Below, one piece after another: positions 1 to 12,050 of a DNA stretch of 64,000 nucleotides (the stretch's first letter is position 1; each line of letters opens with the position of its first letter). Source of the stretch: Neoaquamicrobium sediminum. Its GTDB lineage: Bacteria; Pseudomonadota; Alphaproteobacteria; Rhizobiales; Rhizobiaceae. A model generated the notes under the pieces. It was not told the origin of the DNA. It worked only from the letters and a program-made list of their open reading frames with translations, and made no database searches. The stretch is from the NCBI RefSeq assembly GCF_013240295.1, contig NZ_JABETK010000001.1:1426001-1490000 (forward strand), read 5' to 3'. The position numbers and the translations under genes were made by a program.

Positions 1-286
1 TGATGCCGGTCAAAATGTCGACCTGGTCCGACTGGATCATCTTGTCGGCGATCTGCACGGCGAGCTCGGGCTTCTGGCCGTCATCCTCGGTCACGACCTC
101 GATCTCGGATGCCGCGTCGCCGGCATTCTTGAGCGCGAGCATGAAGCCGTCGCGGGCATCGATGCCGAGGCCAGCACCGCCGCCCGAAAGCGTGGTGATC
201 ATTCCGATCTTGACCGGCTCCGCAAAAGCCGCGCCCGATACGCTCATGGCAAGCGCGGCAAGACCCGCTGCAATCACTTTCTTCAT
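1..286 (-). CDS. Branched-chain amino acid-type ABC transporter substrate-binding protein (partial, N-terminus)
   Basis: This is the first 95 residues of a periplasmic binding protein; the gene runs off the left edge. It opens with a Sec signal peptide (MKKVIAAGLAALAMSVSGAAFA) and continues with EPVKIGMITTLSGGGAGLGIDARDG, the usual start of LivK-type (Peripla_BP_6) receptors. The ATG at 286 is preceded by GGGAG at a good distance. It lies 112 bases after kynA on the same strand, so it may be the last visible gene of the aromatic operon. LivK-type receptors near aromatic catabolic genes often bind aromatic acids, so uptake of anthranilate or a related acid is an inference; the ligand cannot be read from this fragment. 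Confidence 0.8.
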   Translation of the reverse strand, partial: MKKVIAAGLAALAMSVSGAAFAEPVKIGMITTLSGGGAGLGIDARDGFMLALKNAGDAASEIEVVTEDDGQKPELAVQIADKMIQSDQVDILTGI

Positions 287-398
287 AGTTTTACTCCCGT
301 TGTTACCTGGAACCCCTCTGGGTTCCCTACGTTGGAAAAATCCGCGGGCCTTGGCCAGCCCGTCTCCTTAATTTTGTTGGGCCTTTGCGGCCGCCGCA

Positions 399-1241
399 TC
401 AAAGCTCCGTCCTCACGGTCCAGAGTTCGGGGAAAAGCTCGACCTCCAGCATGCGCCGGAGATAGGAGACGCCTGCGGTGCCGCCCGTGCCCCGCTTGAG
501 CCCAATGATACGTTCCACCGTCGTCACGTGATTGAACCGCCAGCGGCGGAAATAGTCCTCGAAATCGACCAGCTTCTCGGCCAGCTCGTAAAGCGCCCAA
601 TGGGTTTCCGGCGCCCGATAGACGGCCTGCCAGGCAGCCTTGACGGCATCGTCCGGCTGTCGCGTGGCGCGCCAGTCCGTCCGTTTCGCATCACCGCCGA
701 TGTCGAAGCCGTTGCGGGCAAGCAAGGCAATGGCCTCGTCGTAGAGGCTCGGCCGCGCAAGAATGGATTCGAGCCGCGCCAGGATTTCCGGCCGATGGTC
801 GTGCGGCTTGAGCATGGCCGAATTCCGGTTGCCGGCAAGGAACTCGATGGCCCTGTATTGCCAGGACTGGAACCCCGACGACTGGCCGAGATCGCCGCGA
901 AACCGCGTATATTCCGACGGCGTCATCGTGCGCAGGACGTCCCAGGCGCTGTTGAGCTGCTCGAAGATACGGGCAACGCGCGTCAGCATCTTGAAAGCCG
1001 GCTGAAGATCGTCACGCCGGATCGCCTCCATCGCCGAGGAAATCTCGTGGATGGCAAGCTTCATCCACAGTTCGGATGTCTGGTGCTGGATGATGAACAG
1101 CAACTCGTCGGGCGAGGCGGACAGGGTCTCCTGCGCGTCGAGAATTTTGTCCAGGTGCAGATAGTCGGCGTAGGACATCCGGCCGCGAAAGTCGGTCTGC
1201 GCGCCTTCAGGCGTCGTGGTCTTGGCGTTCTCTCCGGTCAC
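399..1241 (-). CDS. kynA: Tryptophan 2,3-dioxygenase
   Basis: Heme dioxygenase that opens the indole ring of L-tryptophan to N-formylkynurenine, the first step of the kynurenine route. The 280-residue length is normal. HQTSELWMK (residues 53-61) is the family signature, and RFNHV followed by the [12 protein letters not shown] loop near the C-terminus carries the proximal heme histidine and substrate loop. The start is a GTG at 1241 whose GTGA overlaps the stop of the upstream CoA ligase, so the two are translationally coupled. Its place in an aminobenzoyl-CoA operon says that the anthranilate being degraded comes from tryptophan. Confidence 0.95.
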   Translation of the reverse strand: MTGENAKTTTPEGAQTDFRGRMSYADYLHLDKILDAQETLSASPDELLFIIQHQTSELWMKLAIHEISSAMEAIRRDDLQPAFKMLTRVARIFEQLNSAWDVLRTMTPSEYTRFRGDLGQSSGFQSWQYRAIEFLAGNRNSAMLKPHDHRPEILARLESILARPSLYDEAIALLARNGFDIGGDAKRTDWRATRQPDDAVKAAWQAVYRAPETHWALYELAEKLVDFEDYFRRWRFNHVTTVERIIGLKRGTGGTAGVSYLRRMLEVELFPELWTVRTEL

Positions 1242-2866
1242 GCCACGCCTCCTTCACGCAGCCGGAACCGCTGGATCTTGCCGGTCTGCGTCTTCGGCAG
1301 TGCGGTCACGAATTTCACCGAGCGTGGGTATTTGTAGGGCGCGATCGTCGCCTTGACGTGGTCCTGCAGGGCGCGGATCGTATCGCCGTCGGCCACGGTT
1401 CCCGCGGCAAGCACGACATAGGCCTCGACGATCTGGCCACGCTCGTCATCCGGCGCGCCGATGACGGCGCATTCGGCAACGAACGCATGCGCCAGCAGCG
1501 CGGCCTCGACCTCCGGCCCGGCGATGTTGTAGCCGGCGGACAGGATCATGTCGTCGGAGCGGGCGGCGAAGCGGAAACGGCCGTTCTCGTCCTGCACGAA
1601 GGAATCGCCGGTGAGGTTCCAGCCGTCGCGCACATAATCCATCTGCCGCTCGTCGGCGAGATAGCGGCAGCCGGTCGGTCCGCGAACGGCAAGCCGGCCG
1701 ATCGTGCCGCGTGGCAGTTCCTTCATGTCGCCGTCGACGATCTTCGCCTCGTAGCCGGTCACCGGCCTGCCGGTCACGCCGGGTGCGCGATCGTCCAGCC
1801 GGTTGGAGATGAAGATGTGCAGCATCTCGGTCGCACCGATGCCGTCGAGGATAGGCTTGCCGGTCTTGGCAACCCACTCCTCGTAAACCGGGGCAGGCAG
1901 CGTCTCGCCCGCCGATACAGCGATGCGCAGCGACGACAGATCCGCGCCCTCGTCCATCGCCTTCATCATTGCGCGATAGGCGGTCGGTGCTGTGAATGAG
2001 ATCGTCGCTTTGTAGGTCTCGATGATCTCGACCATGTTCGGCGGCGTCGCGCTTTCGAGCAGCGTCGCCGCGGCACCGAACCGCAGCGGAAAAACCGCCA
2101 GCCCGCCAAGCCCGAAGGTGAAGGCCAGCGGCGGCGAGCCGACGAACACGTCGTCCGGCGTCACGTTCAGCACTTCGCGTGCGTAGGCATCGGCGATGAT
2201 GAGAATGTCGCGATGGAAATGCATGGTCGCCTTGGGCACGCCCGTAGTGCCCGACGTGAAACCGAGCAACGCAACGTCGTCGCGACCGGTTTTCACCGCC
2301 TCGAAGGTAACCGGCTTGTCGAGCGCGGCACGGTCGAGTTCCGCATCGTGATTTGCGGTGCCGTCGAAACCCACCACCTGCTTGAGGAAACGGCTGTCCT
2401 TTGCGCAGGCGACAAGCTCGTCCTTGATGCGCGTGTCGCAAAGCGCGAGTGCGATCTCCGCCTTGTCGACGATCTTGGCGAGTTCGCCGGCGCGCAGCAT
2501 CGGCATGGTGTTGACCACCACTGCGCCAGCCTTTGTCGCCGCCAGCCAGCAGGCGACCATCGCAGGATTGTTGGGCGAACGGATCAGTATACGGTTGCCG
2601 GGCTTGACGCCGTAATTCTCAACGAGCGCACGCGCCAGCCTGTTGGTCCAGTCCGATAGTTCCTTGTAGGTCCGGCGCCGGCCGTTGCCGATGAGCGCCG
2701 TGCGGTCCCCGTACCCCTTCTCGACCAGACGATCGGTGAGCTCGACCGCGCAGTTGAGGTAATCCGGATAGTCCAAACCCTGCTGCGGTAAATCCGGCCA
2801 CTGGTCGAGAGACGGAAGGTTGTCGCGACTGAATGTATCGACGTGCCCGCTGGGCCCGAGGCTCAT
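1238..2866 (-). CDS. 2-aminobenzoate (anthranilate)-CoA ligase, benzoate-CoA ligase family
   Basis: ANL-superfamily adenylating enzyme of 542 residues that should activate anthranilate with ATP and CoA to 2-aminobenzoyl-CoA in the cytosol. The AMP-binding P-loop [11 protein letters not shown] lies near residue 207, the adenine-binding GIGATEML near 345, the hinge region with YNIAGPEVE near 445, and the catalytic lysine in KTQTGKIQR near the C-terminus. Substrate assignment rests on overall resemblance to benzoate/2-aminobenzoate ligases and on the neighbouring aminobenzoyl-CoA monooxygenase; a related aryl acid such as benzoate or salicylate cannot be excluded. Its ATG overlaps the stop of the acyl-CoA dehydrogenase by ATGA. 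Confidence 0.88.
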   Translation of the reverse strand: MSLGPSGHVDTFSRDNLPSLDQWPDLPQQGLDYPDYLNCAVELTDRLVEKGYGDRTALIGNGRRRTYKELSDWTNRLARALVENYGVKPGNRILIRSPNNPAMVACWLAATKAGAVVVNTMPMLRAGELAKIVDKAEIALALCDTRIKDELVACAKDSRFLKQVVGFDGTANHDAELDRAALDKPVTFEAVKTGRDDVALLGFTSGTTGVPKATMHFHRDILIIADAYAREVLNVTPDDVFVGSPPLAFTFGLGGLAVFPLRFGAAATLLESATPPNMVEIIETYKATISFTAPTAYRAMMKAMDEGADLSSLRIAVSAGETLPAPVYEEWVAKTGKPILDGIGATEMLHIFISNRLDDRAPGVTGRPVTGYEAKIVDGDMKELPRGTIGRLAVRGPTGCRYLADERQMDYVRDGWNLTGDSFVQDENGRFRFAARSDDMILSAGYNIAGPEVEAALLAHAFVAECAVIGAPDDERGQIVEAYVVLAAGTVADGDTIRALQDHVKATIAPYKYPRSVKFVTALPKTQTGKIQRFRLREGGVA

Positions 2867-4014
2867 GACGCTGCTCCCCTTGTCTGCCGCGCGATCACCA
2901 CCTTCTGGACGTCTGATGCGCCCTCATAGATGCGCAATGCGCGAATTTCCCGGTAGAGGCTCTCGACGATGTGTCCCCTGCGCACACCGTCGCCCCCATG
3001 TAGCTGCACCGCCTTGTCGATCACGGCCTGCGCGCGGTCGGTGGCGTAGAGCTTGGCCATCGCCGCCTCGCGCGTGACGCGGGCGGCACCCGCATCCTTG
3101 GTCCATGCCGCGCGATAGACGAGCAGCGCGGCCGCATCAACATCAAGCGCCATGTCGGCGACATGACCCTGCACCATCTGCAGGTCGAAGAGCGGCGCCC
3201 CGAAGAGTTCCCGGTTGCCAACACGAGCAACGGTTTCATCCAGCGCGCGGCGGGCGAAGCCCAGCGCCGCGGCCCCGACGGTCGAGCGGAAGACATCCAG
3301 CACCGACATCGCGATCCTGAAGCCTTCGCCCGGCCGGCCGATCATCGACGATGCAGGGACCCGCACCTGATCGAAAGACAGACGGGCCAGCGGGTGCGGC
3401 GCGATCACCTCCAGCCGCTCGGCAACAATCAGGCCGGGCGTATCGGCTGGGACTACAAAAGCGGAGATGCCCTTTGCGCCCGGCGCCTCGCCGGTACGGG
3501 CGAAGACACAATAGAGATCGGCGATGCCGCCGTTGGAAATCCAGGTCTTCTCGCCGGAGAGCACGTAGTCGCCGCCGTCCCGCGTCGCCGTCATCTCCAT
3601 GTTGGCGACGTCGGATCCGGAGCGCGGTTCGGACAGGGCAAAGGCGGAGATGGCCTTGCCCGCGCGGGTCTTCTCCAGCCATTGGCGCTGCTCCGGCGTG
3701 CCAAACAGGCTGATTGCACCGGTGCCGAGCCCCTGCATGGCGAAGGCGAAATCGGCGAGGCCGTCATGCCGGGCAAGCGTCTCTCGGGTGATGCAGAGCG
3801 TACGCACGTCGAGCGGCTGCGGGTCGGCGGGATCGACCGCCGTCGGCTTCAGCCAGCCAGCATCGCCGAGGGCCCCGACGAGCCGACGGCAGGCCGCGTC
3901 GACATCCGAATGGTCGACCGGCAGGTTGGCCGTGCTCCACGCTTCCAGCCGTTCTGCATGCTCGCGATGGCGGTCCTCGAAGAAGGGCCAGGACAGGAAG
4001 GAACGGTCGGCCAT
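2863..4014 (-). CDS. Acyl-CoA dehydrogenase
   Basis: FAD-dependent alpha,beta-dehydrogenase of 383 residues. The C-terminus carries [15 protein letters not shown] and [11 protein letters not shown], where the Glu of YEGAS is the usual catalytic base. The central FAD-contacting segment [11 protein letters not shown] and the tryptophan motif KTWISNG are intact. I chose the ATG at 4014 (MADRSFLSW) because its TGATG overlap with the upstream hydratase stop matches the packing of the operon. In the aerobic 2-aminobenzoyl-CoA pathway a dehydrogenase of this kind would act in the beta-oxidation-like steps after ring dearomatisation; the exact substrate is inferred. Confidence 0.88.
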   Translation of the reverse strand: MADRSFLSWPFFEDRHREHAERLEAWSTANLPVDHSDVDAACRRLVGALGDAGWLKPTAVDPADPQPLDVRTLCITRETLARHDGLADFAFAMQGLGTGAISLFGTPEQRQWLEKTRAGKAISAFALSEPRSGSDVANMEMTATRDGGDYVLSGEKTWISNGGIADLYCVFARTGEAPGAKGISAFVVPADTPGLIVAERLEVIAPHPLARLSFDQVRVPASSMIGRPGEGFRIAMSVLDVFRSTVGAAALGFARRALDETVARVGNRELFGAPLFDLQMVQGHVADMALDVDAAALLVYRAAWTKDAGAARVTREAAMAKLYATDRAQAVIDKAVQLHGGDGVRRGHIVESLYREIRALRIYEGASDVQKVVIARQTRGAAS

Positions 4015-4817
4015 CAATCCCCCTCGAACACCGGGCGTTCCTTCGCTACGAACGCCCGATACGCCCGTTCGAAGTCCCGCGTCTGCATGCAGATCGCCTG
4101 CGCCTGTGCTTCCGCCTCGATCGCCTGATCCAGTCCCATCGACCATTCCTGGTTGAGCTGGGTCTTGGTTATGCCATGCGCGAAGGTGGGACCGGCGGCC
4201 AGCTGCTGCGCCAACTTCAGCGCTTCGGCCTCGAGTGCGTCGGCTTCAACGAGGCGGTTGTAGTAGCCCCAGCGCTCGCCTTCGGCAGCGCTCATCGTGC
4301 GGCCCGTATAGAGCAGCTCCGCCGCGCGGCCCTGGCCGATGATACGCGGAAGCATGGCGCAGGCGCCCATGTCGCATCCTGCAAGGCCGACGCGGGTGAA
4401 CAGGAACGCGGTCTTCGCCTCCGGCGTCGCGAGCCTTACGTCAGAGGCCATGGTGATGATCGCACCGGCCCCGACCGCAACACCGTCGACGCCCGAGACA
4501 ATCGGCTTGCCGCAATTTATCATCGCCTTGACGAGGTCGCCGGTCATGCGGGTGAAGGCGAGCAGGCCCTTCATGTCCATGTCGACCAGCGGGCCGATAA
4601 TGTCGTGCACGTCGCCGCCCGAGCAGAAATTGCCGCCATTGGGCAGGAAGCAGACGACATCGACATCTTCGGCATAGACGAGGTCGCGGAAAGTGTCGCG
4701 AAGCTCGGCGTAGCTTTCGAAGGTCAGCGGGTTCTTGCGCTCGGGCCTATCGAGCCGCACGGTCGCGACCCGGTTCTCGACGCTCCAGAGAAAATGCTTC
4801 GGCTTGAGGCCCGCCAT
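4014..4817 (-). CDS. Enoyl-CoA hydratase/isomerase family protein
   Basis: Crotonase-fold enzyme of 267 residues from the ATG at 4817 (MAGLKPKHF). The oxyanion-hole segments [13 protein letters not shown] and [11 protein letters not shown] are recognisable, and [13 protein letters not shown] is the family's third block. It probably hydrates or opens the alicyclic enoyl-CoA produced by the aminobenzoyl-CoA reductase domain; hydratase and ring-hydrolase chemistry cannot be told apart from sequence alone. The start lies six bases beyond the end of the MarR gene, and its stop overlaps the acyl-CoA dehydrogenase start. A longer reading frame upstream overlaps MarR and is not needed. Confidence 0.85.
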   Translation of the reverse strand: MAGLKPKHFLWSVENRVATVRLDRPERKNPLTFESYAELRDTFRDLVYAEDVDVVCFLPNGGNFCSGGDVHDIIGPLVDMDMKGLLAFTRMTGDLVKAMINCGKPIVSGVDGVAVGAGAIITMASDVRLATPEAKTAFLFTRVGLAGCDMGACAMLPRIIGQGRAAELLYTGRTMSAAEGERWGYYNRLVEADALEAEALKLAQQLAAGPTFAHGITKTQLNQEWSMGLDQAIEAEAQAQAICMQTRDFERAYRAFVAKERPVFEGD

Positions 4818-4822
4818 CTGGC

Positions 4823-5302
4823 TCAATGTTCGTTCTCCCAATTGCTGCGGAAGGCTTTCAGCATGACCGAAAGCCGCCGAGCATCCTCCTCGCTCACCTC
4901 GCCCAGAAGCTCGGCGATCCATATCTCGTGGGCCTCAGCCATCGCCGCAAACCGCGCCGAGCCAGCTTCCGTGAGCCTCGCGATCGATGTGCGCCGGTCG
5001 CCGTCGCGGTTGGCGCGCACGACGAACCCGTCGGTCACCAGCCGGTCGACGATGCCGGTCACGTTGCCGTTCGAAACCAGCAGAAACCGCGACAGGTCGC
5101 TCATCAGCATGCCTTCGGGTTGGCGATAGAGCGCCGACATCACGTCGAAACGCGGCAGCGTGGTGTCGAACTCGCGCTTCAGCCGCTCGCGCAATTCACC
5201 CTCGACGACCCGCGCGGCGCGCAGCAGCCGGATCCAAAGGCGCAGCCGCTCCTTGTTGGCAGCGGGTTTTTCCAGCGTCTCTGGGGATGCGTCCATCGTC
5301 AT
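4823..5302 (-). CDS. MarR-family transcriptional regulator of the aromatic operon
   Basis: A 159-residue winged-helix regulator. Residues 45-125 form the DNA-binding part, with the recognition segment [21 protein letters not shown] and the wing [16 protein letters not shown]. The chosen ATG at 5302 overlaps the SDR stop by ATGA. MarR proteins embedded in aryl-CoA operons are commonly repressors released by the aryl-CoA thioester, so 2-aminobenzoyl-CoA is a reasonable guess for the ligand. The perfect palindrome at 8414-8429 in the divergent promoter region is the likely binding site. The regulator is not placed beside that site but is carried inside the operon, which implies autoregulation. 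Confidence 0.87.
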   Translation of the reverse strand: MTMDASPETLEKPAANKERLRLWIRLLRAARVVEGELRERLKREFDTTLPRFDVMSALYRQPEGMLMSDLSRFLLVSNGNVTGIVDRLVTDGFVVRANRDGDRRTSIARLTEAGSARFAAMAEAHEIWIAELLGEVSEEDARRLSVMLKAFRSNWENEH

Positions 5303-6053
5303 CCGCCTCCCGAGATCGGAATCGCCTGGCCAGTCACCGAGATGGCCGCATCGCTGACGAGCCACATGGCGGCGGCGGCCACCTCCTCCGGCTTGATCAG
5401 CCGGTGGTTGGGATTGATCTCCGCAAAACCGCGCCGCGCTTCTTCTTCGCTGCGGCCGGTCTTGTCCATGACGCGGCGGATCGATTGCTCCAGCATCTCG
5501 GTCTCGACATAGCCGGGGCAGATGGCGTTGACGGTGACGCCGGTCTTGAGCAATTCGGCGGCAAGCGAGCGGGTGAGGCCGACCACGCCGTGCTTGGAGG
5601 CCACATAGGGCGCGACATAGGCAGAGCCGTGCAGGCCGGCGACCGACGCGATGAAGACGATGCGCCCGCGCCCGCGCTCGGCCATGCCGGCAAGCGCCGG
5701 ACGCACGGTCAGGAATGCGCCGGTGAGATTGACGTTGACGATGCGGTTCCAGTCCTCGAGCGTCGTGCGATGCGCGGGCGCGCTGGAAGCGATGCCGGCA
5801 TTGGCCACGACGATGTCGAAGGGACCGCGTGCGGCTTCCGCCTGCGCATAGAGCGCCCGGACCGAATCCTCGTCGGTCACGTCGGCGACAATCGCGTGGA
5901 TGTTGTCTGCCTTGTCGGCGACCTTAGCCAGCTCGCTTTCGCGGCGCCCACAGATGGTCACGGCGACGCCCGCTCCAGCCAGCGACAACGCGATCGCGCG
6001 ACCGATGCCCGACGAGCCGCCGGTGACGAGCGCGTGCTTCCATGCCATCGTCA

Positions 6054-6054
<1 letters not shown>
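5299..6054 (-). CDS. SDR-family dehydrogenase (3-hydroxyacyl-CoA dehydrogenase-like)
   Basis: Classical short-chain dehydrogenase of 251 residues. The N-terminal TGGSSGIGRA binds the nucleotide, VANAGIA is the NNAG-type motif, and YVASKHG contains the catalytic Tyr-x-x-x-Lys. The C-terminal half keeps PGYVETEM. The ATG at 6054 overlaps the stop of the large monooxygenase gene by TGATG. In this operon it most likely oxidises the hydroxyacyl-CoA formed by the hydratase, as 3-hydroxyacyl-CoA dehydrogenases do in the 2-aminobenzoyl-CoA pathway. SDR specificity cannot be read from sequence, so the step is inferred from context. Confidence 0.85.
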
Positions 6055-8345
<2,291 letters not shown>

Positions 8346-8413
8346 CCGTCACGTTCCCCGTTCTTTTATTTTCAGGGAGCATGGCACCGATCCCGGCATG
8401 CTTCAAGCCTAAA

Positions 8414-8429
8414 ATTTCAAGGTTGAAAT
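8414..8429. promoter_or_regulatory. Perfect palindrome, probable MarR operator
   Basis: ATTTCAAGGTTGAAAT consists of two perfect 7-base arms around GG. It lies in the 150-base divergent region between the monooxygenase start (8345) and the formamidase-like hydrolase start (8496). TTCAA/TTGAA arms of this size are typical of MarR-family operators in aromatic-CoA operons. A further TTCAA half-site sits at 8402. One site could control both directions. Confidence 0.65.
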
Positions 8430-8495
8430 ATTTTGCGTACTGGACAGTATGAAGCCGGCAGGCGAAGGAATGGAGCAGGGAGGGCGTGAGCCGAC

Positions 8496-9326
8496 ATGAT
8501 CTATCACCGCATCACGGACTGGGACGACGCTTATGCCAATGGTGCCAACATACCTCAGGGCGATCGCTGGCCGCAGGCTTGGGTCGAGCCAGCAAAGGCG
8601 TTCCGCGACCGGCTTGCCAGGGACGGGCGCGCGCAACTAGGGCTTGCCTATGGCGATGCGCCCCGCAACCGGTTCGACCTGTTCATGCCGCAGGGCGAGG
8701 CCAAAGGTCTCGTCGTTTTCGTCCATGGTGGTTTCTGGCTGCGGCTCGACAGGAGCTTCTGGTCGCATCTGGCCGCAGGCCCGCTTGCGCATGGCCACGC
8801 TGTCGCCATGCCCTCCTACACGCTCTGCCCGGACATCCGCATCGCCGGCATCGTCAGGGAGATCGGCTCGGCCGTCGAAGCCGCGGCCGGCATGGTGGCC
8901 GGTCCGATCCGCCTCACCGGGCATTCGGCCGGGGGCCATCTCGTCAGCCGGATGATCTGCGCGAACTCGCCGCTGCGGGACGCCGTACGATCGCGCATAG
9001 CCAACACCGTTTCGATCTCCGGCGTGCACGATCTGAGACCGATGATGGCAACGGCAATGAATGAGACGCTCAGGATCGATCGGGCGGAAGCGGAAGGCGA
9101 AAGCCCGGCGCTGCTGGAGCCGATGGCGGCTGCGCGGATCGCCTGCTGGGTGGGCGCGGCCGAGCGCTCCGAGTTCGTGCGGCAGAATGCGCTGCTCGCC
9201 AATGCATGGACCGGACTCGGCGCGGAAACGCTGACGGTCGAGGAGCTCGACCGGCATCATTTCAACGTCATCGACGGGCTGGCCGACCCGGACCATGCGC
9301 TGACGCGAACGTTATTGACAGGCTGA
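8496..9326 (+). CDS. Alpha/beta hydrolase, probable kynurenine formamidase (arylformamidase)
   Basis: A 276-residue hydrolase. HGGFW (residues 77-81) is the HGGxW oxyanion motif of the esterase-type kynurenine formamidases, GHSAGGH (around 139-145) holds the nucleophilic serine, and the late HHFNVIDG carries the catalytic histidine. Such enzymes release formate from N-formylkynurenine to give kynurenine, the step right after tryptophan dioxygenase, whose gene lies in the divergent operon. It is transcribed away from that operon and shares the palindromic operator at 8414-8429. A general carboxylesterase role is the alternative. Confidence 0.78.
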   Translation: MIYHRITDWDDAYANGANIPQGDRWPQAWVEPAKAFRDRLARDGRAQLGLAYGDAPRNRFDLFMPQGEAKGLVVFVHGGFWLRLDRSFWSHLAAGPLAHGHAVAMPSYTLCPDIRIAGIVREIGSAVEAAAGMVAGPIRLTGHSAGGHLVSRMICANSPLRDAVRSRIANTVSISGVHDLRPMMATAMNETLRIDRAEAEGESPALLEPMAAARIACWVGAAERSEFVRQNALLANAWTGLGAETLTVEELDRHHFNVIDGLADPDHALTRTLLTG

Positions 9327-9356
9327 CGGCCAGACACGAGTCTGGCTGAAAGAGAG

Positions 9357-9499
9357 TGCGTCCTTCGAGGCTCGCTCCGCTCGCACCTCAGGATGAGGGA
9401 GGGTGTGCATCGAGCCCGCTATGCCGGAGTTCGACAAACTACTTCCCTCATCCTGAGGTGCGACCCTGAGCTTGTCGAAGGGGAGCCTCGAAGGACGCA
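9357..9499. repeat. REPIN-like inverted repeat element, copy A
   Basis: Two inverted arms (9357-9400 and 9444-9499) flank a loop of about 43 bases. The arm core GGCTCGCTCCGCTCGCACC reappears inverted, followed by the CTCATCCTGAGGTGC end typical of rhizobial interspersed repeats. In the right arm the core is replaced by a segment around CCTGAGCTTGTCGAAGG. The loop ends match those of the copy at 17083-17216 in reverse orientation. The element fills most of the 195 bases between the hydrolase and the AsnC-like gene. Confidence 0.85.
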
Positions 9500-9521
9500 C
9501 CAACATTCCGGAGTATTTTTG

Positions 9522-9758
9522 ATGAGAGCGGTTTTCGTACAGCTTCAGGTTTCGCCGGGCAGGACCTACGAGGTCGCCGACGAATTGTTCAAGCGCGAGG
9601 TCGCGTCCGAGCTTTATTCGACCAGCGGCGACTACGACCTGCTGATGAAGATCTACATCGAGGAAGGCGTGGATATCGGCAAGTTCATCAACGACAACGT
9701 CGCCAACGTGCCGGGCATCGTCCGCTCGCTGACCACGCTGACGTTCAAGGCGTTCTGA
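9522..9758 (+). CDS. Stand-alone Lrp/AsnC ligand-binding (RAM) domain protein
   Basis: A 78-residue protein that matches only the C-terminal RAM domain of Lrp/AsnC regulators (AVFVQLQVSPG at the start, STSGDYDLLMKIYIEE in the centre, VPGIVRSLTTLTFK at the end) and has no helix-turn-helix. Stand-alone RAM proteins bind small ligands such as amino acids and may modulate full-length Lrp proteins by mixed oligomers. I took the ATG at 9522, since upstream in-frame sequence lies inside the repeat element; a GGAG sits about eight bases before it. It ends three bases from the convergent kinase gene. Confidence 0.8.
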   Translation: MRAVFVQLQVSPGRTYEVADELFKREVASELYSTSGDYDLLMKIYIEEGVDIGKFINDNVANVPGIVRSLTTLTFKAF

Positions 9759-9761
9759 GGC

Positions 9762-11347
9762 TCACTCCATCCGCTCCAGCGCCTTCCTCTGCTGGTGCAT
9801 TTCGAGGAACACCCGGTAGTCGCGGTCGAAGCGCGCGTGGGCGGCGGCGTTGGGCTGGCGCTCGCGACCTTGCTGCCGCATGCCGGCGCAGGCTTGCGCG
9901 AGCGAGGGGTAGAGCCCGGCGGCAGCGGCAGCGGCCATGCCGGAACCGGTCAGCACGGCATCGTCGCCAAGAGGCTCGACCACGCGGCAGCCGGTGGCAT
10001 CCGAATAAAGCTCCATCAGGATCGGGTTGCGCGTATGCCCGCCGGTGACGTGCAGCGTGTCGATGACGAAGCCGCCGTCATTCAGCGTATCGAGGATGTG
10101 ACGGACGCCGAGCGCAATCGCCACGCAGGTGCGCCAGTAGAGCTTCGCGAGGCTGTCGAAGGATGAGTCCAGCGTCAGCCCGGAGATCACGCCGACCGCA
10201 TGCGGGTCCGCGAGCGGCGAGCGGTTGCCATGGAAGTCCGGCAGGACATGCAGCCGGCCGGCAAAACCATCTCCCTGCTCGGCCCGCAGCACGGCAATAC
10301 GCTTTCCGATGCGCCGGTGCATGGCGGCGTCCCGCTCCCCACCCGCGCCATGCCAGCGGATGACGTGATCGAGCAAGGCGCCCGTCGCCGACTGGCCGCC
10401 CTCGATCATCCAGAAGTCCGGCAACGTCACGCCCCAGTACGGACCCCAAGCCCCTGCAAAGGACCGGCGATCCCTGGACATCGCCATGACACAGCTCGAC
10501 GTGCCCGCAATCAGTGCCATGTGGCGCTCGAGCTCGTCGTCATCGGCAGCGAAGCCTCCGATGACGCCTAGCGCGCCGGCATAGGCGTCGATCATGCCGG
10601 CCGCGACCCGGCAGCTTGTCGTCAAGCCGAGTTCGCGGGCCGCCGCCTCCGTGAGCGCACCGAGGTCGGCTCCGACGGGGACCGTCCGATCCGGCAAGCC
10701 GCCATGCGACGGCAGCTCGGGCAGGCCGACGGCATCGAAAAATCGCGCTGCCAGCCCGGCTCGGCATGCGCCAGGAACGTCCATTTGCAAGCCAGCGTGC
10801 ATTGCGACCGCGCCAGCGATCCGCTGGCGCGGTAGGTCAGGAAGTCCGCGAGGTCGAAGAAATGCCCGGCGGCCTGCCAGCTTTCGGGCAGATGGCGCTT
10901 GACCCACATCAGCTTGGGCGCCTGCATCTCCGGTGACATCACGCCGCCGGCATGGTCGAGGACGGCATGGCCGGTGGCGGTGCATTCGTCGGCTTCTGCG
11001 ATGGCGCGGTGATCGAGCCAGACGATCGTGTCCCACCTTGCCTCACCGGTCGACGACAGCGTCAGTTGCCGACCGGCCGTGTCTCGCGCCACGAGTGAAC
11101 AGGTAGCATCAAAGCCGATGCCGACAATCGATTCCGGTGCCGCGCCGGAAACGGACAATGCGGCGCGCACTGCCGCACACACCGCCGACCAGATGTCTTC
11201 CGAATCGTGTTCGGCGTGGTCAGCGCTGGGCCGATTCATCAGTATTGGATGCTCGCCGCGCCCGAGCAGCCGCCCGGTGCTATCAAGCACGCCGGCCCGC
11301 GCGCTGCCCGTTCCGACATCGACGGCGCAAACCAGCGGCTCGCTCAC
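9762..11347 (-). CDS. FGGY-family carbohydrate (pentulose) kinase, frameshifted
   Basis: Last gene of the polyol operon. The N-terminal half (VDVGTGSARAGVLD, then WLDHRAIAEADE) and the C-terminal half (MIDAYAGALGV, LIAGTSSCVM, HVTGGHTRNPILMELYSDATG) belong to one kinase of about 528 residues but lie in different frames. The break is at the A5 run around 10738-10742, where one extra base restores WQRDFFDAVGLPELP. FGGY kinases with this pattern phosphorylate D-ribulose, D-xylulose or related ketoses made by polyol dehydrogenases. I treat the break as a likely sequencing error. Its ATG overlaps the HAD gene stop by ATGA. Confidence 0.83.
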
Positions 11348-12021
11348 GGAAGCGACGCCTCCGCGAGAAGCGCGGGCAGGCTCCGCATGTCATCGAAAAC
11401 CAGATCGGGCCCGAGCGTTTCAAAGGCTTCACGCAGGCGGCCCGGTCCGGCATGGGAGCCGCCGGCAAACGCAAAAACCCGCATGCCCGCGGCTTTCGCC
11501 GCCTCGATGCCGGCAGGGCTGTCCTCGATGACGATGCAAGCGGCCGGGTCTGCCGCCATCTGGCTGGCGGCATGCAAAAAGAGATCCGGAGCAGGCTTTC
11601 CTCGCTTCACCATGGTCGCACTGTAGATGGCCGGCTCCAGCAGGTCCAGAATGCCCGCGACCTCCAGCGACAATCGAATGCGCTCCGGTCGGCTGGAAGA
11701 AGCCACGCAGCGCTGGTGCGGAAGCGCCAGCAGCGTTTCGCGTATTCCATGGATCGCCTTGAGTTCGGCGCGGAACCGCGCCGACATCAACCGGCGCGTC
11801 TCTTCCAGGTGCTCTTCGGTGAAGCGCAGGCCGTAGCGCAGCACCAGCGTCTCGCCGATCGTCGTCATCGAGCGGCCGAGGAACAGCCGGTAGGCGGTTG
11901 CCTCGTCGATGTCGCAGCCGGCGCTTGCGATCACGTCGCGGAGCACCGCGATCGAGATCGGCTCGCTGTCGACTAGAACGCCGTCGCAATCGAAGATGAC
12001 CAGTTCGGTCTCGCGTTTCAT
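11344..12021 (-). CDS. HAD-superfamily sugar phosphatase
   Basis: A 225-residue HAD subfamily I hydrolase. IFDCDGVLVDSEP near the N-terminus carries the nucleophilic aspartate, ASSSRPERI is motif II, and KRGKPAPDLF followed by IVIEDSPAGIEAA are motifs III and IV. It resembles beta-phosphoglucomutase/sugar-phosphate phosphatases. Genes of this kind recur in alphaproteobacterial polyol operons between mannitol dehydrogenase and the kinase, where they may remove phosphate from stray sugar phosphates; the substrate is not known. Confidence 0.85.
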   Translation of the reverse strand: MKRETELVIFDCDGVLVDSEPISIAVLRDVIASAGCDIDEATAYRLFLGRSMTTIGETLVLRYGLRFTEEHLEETRRLMSARFRAELKAIHGIRETLLALPHQRCVASSSRPERIRLSLEVAGILDLLEPAIYSATMVKRGKPAPDLFLHAASQMAADPAACIVIEDSPAGIEAAKAAGMRVFAFAGGSHAGPGRLREAFETLGPDLVFDDMRSLPALLAEASLP

Positions 12022-12050
12022 GGATATTCAGTCGCCTCCGGCAAGGCCGG

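Noticed and set aside
309..333. EcfG-like GGAAC-N16-CGTT on the plus strand
   Set aside because: No plus-strand gene follows, and the block is part of a small hairpin (GGAACCC/GGGTTCC) in the leader of the minus-strand binding-protein gene; the match is probably chance.
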